From SIG480 sp045595605 (GTDB taxonomy: Bacteria > Bacillota > Clostridia > Oscillospirales > JAAYXM01): DNA of 19,728 nucleotides. Below the pieces are notes generated by a model. The model searched no databases. It was not told where the DNA came from and worked only from the letters and a program-made list of their open reading frames with translations. Of the stretch, positions 14,373 to 19,728 are shown piece by piece. The stretch's first letter is position 1. Each line of letters starts with the position of its first letter. The stretch spans positions 1-19,728 of the forward strand of contig JAZOAS010000171.1 in assembly GCA_045595605.1 (NCBI GenBank), written 5' to 3'. A program made the position numbers and the translations under genes.

Positions 14373-14990
14373 TTAATAACAAATTGTGAGCTTGTATCCG
14401 GAAAGAGGGTATTCTTCAAACTTCACTTCCTGTTTCTTTCCACTCAGAGAAACCGAAAGCTCTCCTTGAAGTTCTACCTCAAGGTCTTTTGGCGAGATTG
14501 AAAAGCCTTTACCAAGAAGCTTTAAAAAGCTTTCCTTTGCCGTCCAGAGACGGGTGAAAACTTCGCTTTTCATATTCGCGTCAAGGTTTGACAAATACTC
14601 AAATTCCCTGTCTGTTGTGACCCTTCGGATGACCTTTTCTGAGTGTTCTGAGATTTCCTGGATATCAACACCTATCTCGTTTTTCCAGAAAGCGCCGACT
14701 GCATACTTTCCGCTGTGAGAAAGGCTAAAGAAGAGGTCTTTCCTGTTTTCGAGGTATGGCTTTCCCGCCTCACCGTATCGAAGCAAAAAATTTTTTACAC
14801 CAAACTCACAAAGACTTTTTTTCAGCAACCACCCGACTCCGAGTGAGAGCCGTTTGTCATTTAAAGGCTTAAGTGAATCCACCTTTGCGCGACGGTCTGA
14901 ATCAACAGAAAGGTACGCTTTTTCAAATTCGGAAGGCTCTTCAAGCGCCGTTACATCAAGCACTCTGATTTCAGGTTTACCAAACTCCAC
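14373..14990 (-). CDS. Sfp-type 4'-phosphopantetheinyl transferase
   Basis: 205 residues from the GTG at 14990-14988. An upstream in-frame TTG (15065) would overlap the ABC gene and lacks an SD, while AGGGGG lies 8 bases before this GTG, and the family's N-terminus aligns from IRVLDV. It transfers the 4'-phosphopantetheine arm of CoA to a serine of acyl or peptidyl carrier proteins. Motifs: SLSHSGKYAVGAF (89-101), GVDIQEI (107-113) with metal ligand D109 but Gln at 111 where Sfp has Glu, and RLWTAKESFLKLLGKGFS (147-164) with E153 as third ligand. Length is slightly short of the usual 220-240. Last gene of the ABC exporter operon, 19 bases after it. No carrier protein or synthase gene is in the window, so its client is unknown. 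Confidence 0.88.
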   Translation of the reverse strand: MEFGKPEIRVLDVTALEEPSEFEKAYLSVDSDRRAKVDSLKPLNDKRLSLGVGWLLKKSLCEFGVKNFLLRYGEAGKPYLENRKDLFFSLSHSGKYAVGAFWKNEIGVDIQEISEHSEKVIRRVTTDREFEYLSNLDANMKSEVFTRLWTAKESFLKLLGKGFSISPKDLEVELQGELSVSLSGKKQEVKFEEYPLSGYKLTICY

Positions 14991-15009
14991 CTTACCTTCC
15001 CCCTTTTCT

Positions 15010-16926
15010 TTATTCAAGCTCAAATGCACCGGTATAAAGCTGATAATATGTTCCCTTCTGGGCAATCAAATCATCATGCGTTCCGCGTTCAATAATTTCA
15101 CCCTTATCGAGAACCATAATGACATTTGAGTTCTTGACGGTCGAGAGTCTGTGTGCGATAACGAAGACCGTTCTTCCCTCCATGAGCTTATCCATTCCGC
15201 GCTGAACTATCTGCTCGGTATGCGTATCTATCGAGGAGGTCGCTTCATCGAGAATCATAACCGGCGGGTCGCAAACTGCGGCACGGGCGATTGAGATAAG
15301 CTGACGCTGACCCTGGCTCAAGTTCTCACCGTTATTTGTAATAAGCGTGTCATAACCCCTCGGAAGTCTTGTTATGAAGTCATCCGCACCTGCAAGAGTT
15401 GCTGCAGCCTTTACTTCCTCATCCGTTGCATCAAGGTTTCCGTAGCGGATATTTTCCATAATCGTTCCGGTAAAGAGGTTTGTCTCCTGAAGAACAAGCC
15501 CAAGAGAACGGCGTAGGTCGCTCTTTTTAATCTTGTTGATATTTATACCGTCGTATCTTATTTTGCCGTCTTCAATATCGTAGAAGCGGTTGAAGAGGTT
15601 TGTTATGGTCGTTTTACCTGCGCCCGTAGCACCGACAAATGCTACCTTCTGCCCCGGATGGGCATAAACGCTGATATTCTTGAGCACCTGCTTACCCTCG
15701 ACATAAGAGAAATCGACATCCGTCATCTGGATATCGCCGCGCACCTGTGTATAAGTTACGCTTCCGTCAGCCTTATGCGGATGACGCCATGCCCAGACAC
15801 CTGTCTTCTCACTCGTTTCGGTTATGTTGCCATTCTCGTCGATTTTTGCATTGACAAGTGTTACATAACCCTCGTCAGGCTCTTCCTCAGAGTCAATAAG
15901 CTCAAAGATGCGCGCAGCACCTGCACCAGCCATAGCAATTGAGTTTATCTGCTGTGGAGGCTGATTTACATTTCCCGTAAACTGCTTTGTCATATTGAGA
16001 AACGGCAGGAGAACATCAATAGTGAGGACGCCTATTCCTCCGATAAATATATTTGAAACCGCAATGTTGGGAACTTTGAGCGTAAGGAAAAGGCCTCCGA
16101 CTATCGCTATAACAACATAGAGAATATTTCCCACATTGTTGATAATCGGGCCGAGAATATTTGCATAAGCGTGAGCCTTCATGCTGTCCTGAAAGAGAGC
16201 CTCGTTAATCTCGCGGAACTCTTTTCCCGCCTCATTCTCTCGGTTAAATACCTTTACGACCTTCTGCCCGTTCATCATTTCCTGGATATAGGCTTCCGTC
16301 TTTCCGACTGATTTCTGCTGGCGCATAAAGAACTTTGCACTACCGCCACCCACAATTTTACTTATTCTCATCATAAGGAAGACGCCAAGAACTACGATAA
16401 GCGTAAGCCATATGCTGTAATAGAGCATTATTGCAAGAACCGAGACTATAATTACACCTGCTCGCAAAAATGTCGGAAGTGACTGTGAAACGAGCTGTCT
16501 TAATGTGTCGATATCGTTAGTGTATCGACTCATTATATCACCGTGTTTATTTGTGTCAAAATACTTTATCGGCAAATTCTGCATTTTTGCAAACATACGG
16601 CAGCGGAGCTTATCAAGAAAGCCCTGAGTGATAATTGCCATAAGCTGAGTATATCCGGTAATGGATGCAAGCGATATTACATAAAGCACAGCGAGCAGAA
16701 GGACCTTCGGGATAATCACTTCCTTAGCCGCTGACCAGTCTCCGCTTGTGACAAACTGACCGATATCAGAAAGTATCTGCTGTTGGAACACGGCAGGGAT
16801 TGCCGCAGTTACTGAGGAAATTATGATACATACGATTACAATCGCAAGCAGCCTCGGATACTCTTTAAAAAGATATCCGAACACCCTTTTAAGAGTTGAG
16901 GGGTTGATTTTTTTCTTTTTATTCAT
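15010..16926 (-). CDS. ABC exporter half-subunit with canonical ATPase site
   Basis: 638 residues; ATG with SD GGAGGGG close before, overlapping the preceding gene by 8 bases. N-terminal six-helix ABC transmembrane type 1 domain (about 20-330), then ATPase domain: Walker A GATGAGKTT (432-440), Q-loop LVLQETNLF (477-485), signature LSQGQ (536-540), Walker B VMILDE (556-561) with catalytic Glu 561, switch His 592 in AHRLS. An insert of about 45 residues (352-398, NAKIDENGNITETSEKTGVW) separates the two domains; similar inserts with a WAWRHPH-like block occur in clostridial exporters of this type. With the upstream gene it should form a heterodimer of the TM287/288 or BmrCD style, exporting drugs, lipids or peptides from the cytoplasm; substrate unknown. 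Confidence 0.93.
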   Translation of the reverse strand: MNKKKKINPSTLKRVFGYLFKEYPRLLAIVIVCIIISSVTAAIPAVFQQQILSDIGQFVTSGDWSAAKEVIIPKVLLLAVLYVISLASITGYTQLMAIITQGFLDKLRCRMFAKMQNLPIKYFDTNKHGDIMSRYTNDIDTLRQLVSQSLPTFLRAGVIIVSVLAIMLYYSIWLTLIVVLGVFLMMRISKIVGGGSAKFFMRQQKSVGKTEAYIQEMMNGQKVVKVFNRENEAGKEFREINEALFQDSMKAHAYANILGPIINNVGNILYVVIAIVGGLFLTLKVPNIAVSNIFIGGIGVLTIDVLLPFLNMTKQFTGNVNQPPQQINSIAMAGAGAARIFELIDSEEEPDEGYVTLVNAKIDENGNITETSEKTGVWAWRHPHKADGSVTYTQVRGDIQMTDVDFSYVEGKQVLKNISVYAHPGQKVAFVGATGAGKTTITNLFNRFYDIEDGKIRYDGININKIKKSDLRRSLGLVLQETNLFTGTIMENIRYGNLDATDEEVKAAATLAGADDFITRLPRGYDTLITNNGENLSQGQRQLISIARAAVCDPPVMILDEATSSIDTHTEQIVQRGMDKLMEGRTVFVIAHRLSTVKNSNVIMVLDKGEIIERGTHDDLIAQKGTYYQLYTGAFELE

Positions 16927-18658
16927 TATCTTCCCCTCCTATCTGCTCTTCATATATCTCCTTGTAAATTTCGCAATTTGACATAAGCTCGTCGTGCTTT
17001 CCGAAAGCAGAGACCTTTCCGTTTTCCATTACGATTATAAGGTCGGAATCCTTAACGGAGGAAATTCTCTGAGCAATAATAATTTTCGTTGTCTCCGGAA
17101 TGTATTCCTTGAAAGCCTTTCGGATTTTTGCGTCCGTCTTTGTGTCAACAGCACTTGTTGAGTCATCGAGAATAAGAACCTTCGGCTTTTTCAAAAGCGC
17201 GCGGGCGATACACAGGCACTGTTTCTGACCGCCCGAAACATTCGTTCCGCCCTGTTCGATATAAGTGTCATATCCGTCGGGGAATGTGTTTATAAACTCG
17301 TCTGCCTGCGCGAACTCACACGCACGGCGGATTTCGTCATCCGTCGCATTCATATCGCCCCACATAAGGTTCTCGCGAATCGTTCCTGAGAAGAGCTGGT
17401 TCTTCTGAAGCACCATTGAAACAGCATCACGGAGCGTTTCGAGGTCATAGTCGCGAACATTCACGCCACCGACATACACCTCGCCGTTGGTTGTGTCGTA
17501 AAGCCTTGGAATGAGCTGAACGAGAGTTGACTTACTCGAGCCCGTACCGCCGATGATGCCGACCGTCATACCCGACTCAATCTTTAAATTTACCCCCTCA
17601 AGAGCATACTTTGAAGATTCTGCCGCGTACTTATAGTCAACACCACGGAATTCAATTGAACCGTCACGAACCTCAAACACAGGATTCTCGGGGTTTACAA
17701 CGCTCGGCTTTTCGTTTAAAATTTCCGTAATTCTCTTCATTGACTCAATTGACATTGAAATCATTACATATATCATTGAGAGCATCATAAGAGACATAAG
17801 AATCTGCATTCCGTATGTTAAAATTGCAGAGATATGACCGACATCAAGGTCAAGACCGCGACTCGAAATTACAAGGTACGAACCGAATGAAAGCGTGAAG
17901 ACCATTATAAGATACAGACAGACCTGCATTATCGGCTGATTGAACGCGACTATTCTTTCTGCCTTTGTAAAGTCTTCGCGGATATCTCCGGCGGCTTTCT
18001 GAAATTTTTCTTTCTCAAAATCTTCCTTTGCAAAGCCCTTGACAACACGCATTCCACGGACATTTTCTTCGATAGATTCGTTTAATTTATCATACTTTTT
18101 GAAAACACGCTTGAATGCAGGCATCGCCTTACGGCTTACAACAACAAGCCCGACAATGATAATCGGAACTGCAACAACAAAAATTGAGGCGAGCTTTCCG
18201 CCCATAACATACGCCATTATGACAGAGAAAATGAACATAAGCGGAGAGCGAATAGCCGTTCTGATAATCATCATAAACGACATCTGAACATGGACAACAT
18301 CCGTCGTGAGCCTCGTTACTAGAGAAGACGACGAAAAGCGGTCAACATTGTCAAACGAAAAGGTCTGAATCTTTTCAAACAAATCATTTCTCAGGTTTCT
18401 CGCAAAGCCGGAAGACGCTTTTGCGCTCGTAAAACCTGCAGCACCGCCAAAAGAAAGGGATATAATCGCCATTATTACAAGCGTAAGCCCTGTTTTTAAA
18501 AGTTCTGAAATCTCAATCCCTTCTTTTATCTGATTCATCAGGTTTGCAGTAATGAACGGAATTATACACTCCATTACAGCTTCTCCGACCATCATAAGAA
18601 AGGTCAGTATTGCAAACCCTTTAAATTCTCTTACTGAACCGAGCAGTTTTTTTATCAT
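16919..18658 (-). CDS. ABC exporter half-subunit with degenerate ATPase site
   Basis: 579 residues; ATG with SD GAGG 8 bases before. Six-helix transmembrane domain (about 10-310), then ATPase domain: Walker A GGTGSSKST (370-378), Q-loop Q418, signature VSGGQ (474-478), Walker B VLILDD (494-499) with Asp 499 where catalytic Glu is expected, and AQRISS (529-534) with Gln 530 where the switch His is expected. Both changes mark the catalytically weak partner of asymmetric heterodimeric exporters (TM287-like). The Walker A has S in place of the usual G (GxxGxGKS/T appears as GTGSSKST), a further oddity. It overlaps the partner gene by 8 bases, implying translational coupling and equal dosage. First gene of a three-gene operon under the promoter at 18697-18725. 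Confidence 0.93.
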   Translation of the reverse strand: MIKKLLGSVREFKGFAILTFLMMVGEAVMECIIPFITANLMNQIKEGIEISELLKTGLTLVIMAIISLSFGGAAGFTSAKASSGFARNLRNDLFEKIQTFSFDNVDRFSSSSLVTRLTTDVVHVQMSFMMIIRTAIRSPLMFIFSVIMAYVMGGKLASIFVVAVPIIIVGLVVVSRKAMPAFKRVFKKYDKLNESIEENVRGMRVVKGFAKEDFEKEKFQKAAGDIREDFTKAERIVAFNQPIMQVCLYLIMVFTLSFGSYLVISSRGLDLDVGHISAILTYGMQILMSLMMLSMIYVMISMSIESMKRITEILNEKPSVVNPENPVFEVRDGSIEFRGVDYKYAAESSKYALEGVNLKIESGMTVGIIGGTGSSKSTLVQLIPRLYDTTNGEVYVGGVNVRDYDLETLRDAVSMVLQKNQLFSGTIRENLMWGDMNATDDEIRRACEFAQADEFINTFPDGYDTYIEQGGTNVSGGQKQCLCIARALLKKPKVLILDDSTSAVDTKTDAKIRKAFKEYIPETTKIIIAQRISSVKDSDLIIVMENGKVSAFGKHDELMSNCEIYKEIYEEQIGGEDNE

Positions 18659-18696
18659 CGCGTTTTCCTCGTTTTCATAATAATATCACATAATAT

Positions 18697-18725
18697 ATTT
18701 TAACAATTCTTACAGGTGCTGTCAA
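18697..18725 (-). promoter_or_regulatory. Promoter of the ABC-PPTase operon
   Basis: On the minus strand a perfect -35 TTGACA (18725-18720), a 17-base spacer, and -10 TAAAAT (18702-18697), about 40 bases before the ATG at 18658. Close to consensus. The region to the divergent lipoprotein start (18813) holds no clear plus-strand consensus promoter; TATAAT-like TATAATTTT near 18760 is the best candidate. Confidence 0.75.
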
Positions 18726-18813
18726 TCAAGCGAAATGTAACTTTTTTTAAAACTCTTGATTTATAATTTTATTGCAAGTTTTGGGTAATATATTAGCGAA
18801 AGGAGAAATGAAA

Positions 18814-19302
18814 ATGAAAAAACTTTTTACATTTATCTTAACTTTTGCGCTTATTTTTTCGCTTTTCTCGTGCGGTGAAAAAAAGATGCCTGAAAACACA
18901 ACACTCGGACAAACCTTACTCGAAGTTTTTCGCGAAAACTCCGACAAAAGCACAGAGGAAATCGCACACGCCTGCCTCTCATCTCCGTCTATCGAATTCA
19001 TGGGCGGCGTAATGCCCGTCGAGGAAGGAGCTCTCACGGGTATTGATGCCGAAGTCAACGGTTTTTCTGAAGGTTATATGTTCGCGCCGAATATCGGAAC
19101 AATTCCCTTTGTCGGGTATGTTTTAGAGGCAGGAGAAAACGCAGAAAATCTTGCCGAAACCTTAAAGGCAAACGCAAACCCCAGATGGAACATCTGCACC
19201 GAGGCTGAGGAGACAATCTGCGAAGAAGAAGACGGTAAAGTCTTTTTCCTTATGTGCCCGAAAGATTTATCCGACACCGGCGGCGATGTTTCACAACAAT
19301 AA
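18814..19302 (+). CDS. Small lipoprotein, possibly DUF4358-like
   Basis: 162 residues from the ATG at 18814. An in-frame ATG lies at 18808 but only 2 bases after SD AGGAG (18801-18805), while 18814 has an 8-base gap. MKKLFTFILTFALIFSLFSC is a lipoprotein signal ending in the lipobox LFSC with Cys 20, so the mature protein is anchored on the outer face of the membrane. The remaining ~140 residues are acidic with a strand-turn pattern (IEFMGG, GIDAEV, GYVLEAGENAENLAETLKAN, GKVFFLMCPKD). This pattern vaguely recalls DUF4358-type lipoproteins, which is a guess. A second cysteine cluster (C49, C136, C146, C156 approximately) is present. Function unknown; divergent from the ABC operon, ended by a strong terminator. 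Confidence 0.78.
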   Translation: MKKLFTFILTFALIFSLFSCGEKKMPENTTLGQTLLEVFRENSDKSTEEIAHACLSSPSIEFMGGVMPVEEGALTGIDAEVNGFSEGYMFAPNIGTIPFVGYVLEAGENAENLAETLKANANPRWNICTEAEETICEEEDGKVFFLMCPKDLSDTGGDVSQQ

Positions 19303-19334
19303 AAAAGAGTGTGGCTCTGGCCACACTCTTTTTT
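19301..19334. terminator. Bidirectional terminator between the lipoprotein and flavoprotein genes
   Basis: Perfect 15-bp stem AAAAAAGAGTGTGGC (19301-19315) / GCCACACTCTTTTTT (19320-19334) with a 4-base loop and T-runs on both strands. It begins inside the lipoprotein stop codon and ends 7 bases from the stop of the convergent flavoprotein gene. Confidence 0.92.
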
Positions 19335-19341
19335 AGTTAAG

Positions 19342-19728
19342 TTATATATCTTTCTGATTTGTGTAGTTCGGGAGAAGCTTCGGAGAAACTTTCTCTGTCT
19401 TGATTCCGCCCTTTTCGATTTCTTTTTCGAACTTAGCGATATGATCAAGTGTAAGCTTACCTACCTTTACATCCTTGCAAACAGCCGCAGCGCTCTTACC
19501 TGCCGAACGACCGAATACGATGATGTCGAGGAGTGAGTTACCCATAAGTCTGTTCTTACCGTGGATACCGCCGACTGCCTCACCTGCAACGAAGAGGTTC
19601 TTGACATTTGTAGTCATACCGTCCGGAGTGATGTCAAGACCACCGTTCTGGTAGTGGAGAGTCGGGTAAACGAGGATCGGTTCCTTGCGGATATCGATGC
19701 CGTACTTACCGAACATACGCATCATAGC
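19342..19728 (-). CDS. Fumarate reductase/succinate dehydrogenase-type flavoprotein, C-terminal part (5' end beyond window)
   Basis: Only the last ~128 residues are seen; the reading frame runs past the window edge. The FAD-domain end of the fumarate reductase/succinate dehydrogenase/aspartate oxidase family is clear: YPTLHYQNGGLDI (20-32 of the visible part), NVKNLFVAGEAVGGIHGKNR, and GNSLLDIIVFGRSAGKSAA, which bring the conserved HYxxGG substrate histidine, the GE of the FAD site and the (G/N)SLLD flavin-binding motif. The tail (KEIEKGGIKTEKV to NQKDI) is short; the capping helical C-terminal domain of full SdhA/FrdA appears missing. It may therefore be a shorter fumarate reductase-like enzyme, as in TfrA-like clostridial types, or a partner-dependent subunit. 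Respiratory or redox-balancing role inferred. Confidence 0.88.
   Translation of the reverse strand, partial: AMMRMFGKYGIDIRKEPILVYPTLHYQNGGLDITPDGMTTNVKNLFVAGEAVGGIHGKNRLMGNSLLDIIVFGRSAGKSAAAVCKDVKVGKLTLDHIAKFEKEIEKGGIKTEKVSPKLLPNYTNQKDI

Noticed and set aside
14991..15065. Longer PPTase with a TTG start at 15065
   Set aside because: It would overlap the ABC gene by 56 bases, has no SD, and the extra residues do not match the family's N-terminus.

Overview
The window reads as a chromosomal piece of a low-to-mid GC Firmicute of the class Clostridia, probably an anaerobic gut or rumen type. This is inferred from the strong Shine-Dalgarno sites (AGGAGG-like), the -35/-10 boxes of the SigA type, an S-layer-homology surface protein, the style of the heterodimeric ABC exporter pair and a fumarate-reductase-like flavoprotein. 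No taxonomic marker gene is present, so the rank is an inference. The standard code is used, with GTG starts in at least two genes. Coding density is high: no stretch above about 200 bases lacks a gene, and no tRNA, rRNA, insertion sequence, CRISPR array or prophage signature was seen.

Layout, left to right. (1) A minus-strand pair: a ceramidase-like hydrolase (1369-2739) followed 13 bases later by a glycoside-hydrolase-like TIM-barrel protein (1-1355, cut by the window edge). Neither has a signal peptide, so both look cytoplasmic. (2) A minus-strand pair: a 94-residue four-cysteine protein (7507-7791) and a 1516-residue secreted protein (2941-7491) with a von Willebrand A domain, many InlB/MucBP-type beta repeats and three SLH domains. 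Upstream, same strand, lies a regulator (7941-9095) with a helix-turn-helix at each end. (3) A plus-strand two-gene unit: a DUF1538 membrane protein with two visible homologous halves (9279-10808) overlapping by 8 bases a tandem two-domain PII-like protein (10801-11469). (4) A divergent pair: a zinc-type CDF transporter with a natural C-terminal six-histidine tail (minus) and a TetR regulator (plus), with a palindromic candidate operator between them. (5) A Gfo/Idh/MocA oxidoreductase (13185-14318) with a near-consensus promoter and codon use typical of high expression. (6) A minus-strand three-gene operon: two ABC exporter half-subunits forming a canonical/degenerate heterodimer, then an Sfp-type phosphopantetheinyl transferase. 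(7) A small plus-strand lipoprotein (18814-19302). (8) The C-terminal end of a fumarate-reductase-like flavoprotein (19342-19728, cut by the window edge).

Convergent and end-of-operon junctions use very compact hairpin terminators that begin at or within a few bases of the stop codon. The most interesting parts for a second look are the DUF1538 plus tandem-PII module (a regulated membrane protein of unknown substrate with a pseudo-symmetric FDSGGV motif pair), the dual-HTH regulator next to the surface-protein operon with recurring AGTATATA sites, and the intracellular ceramidase-like/glycosidase-like pair.
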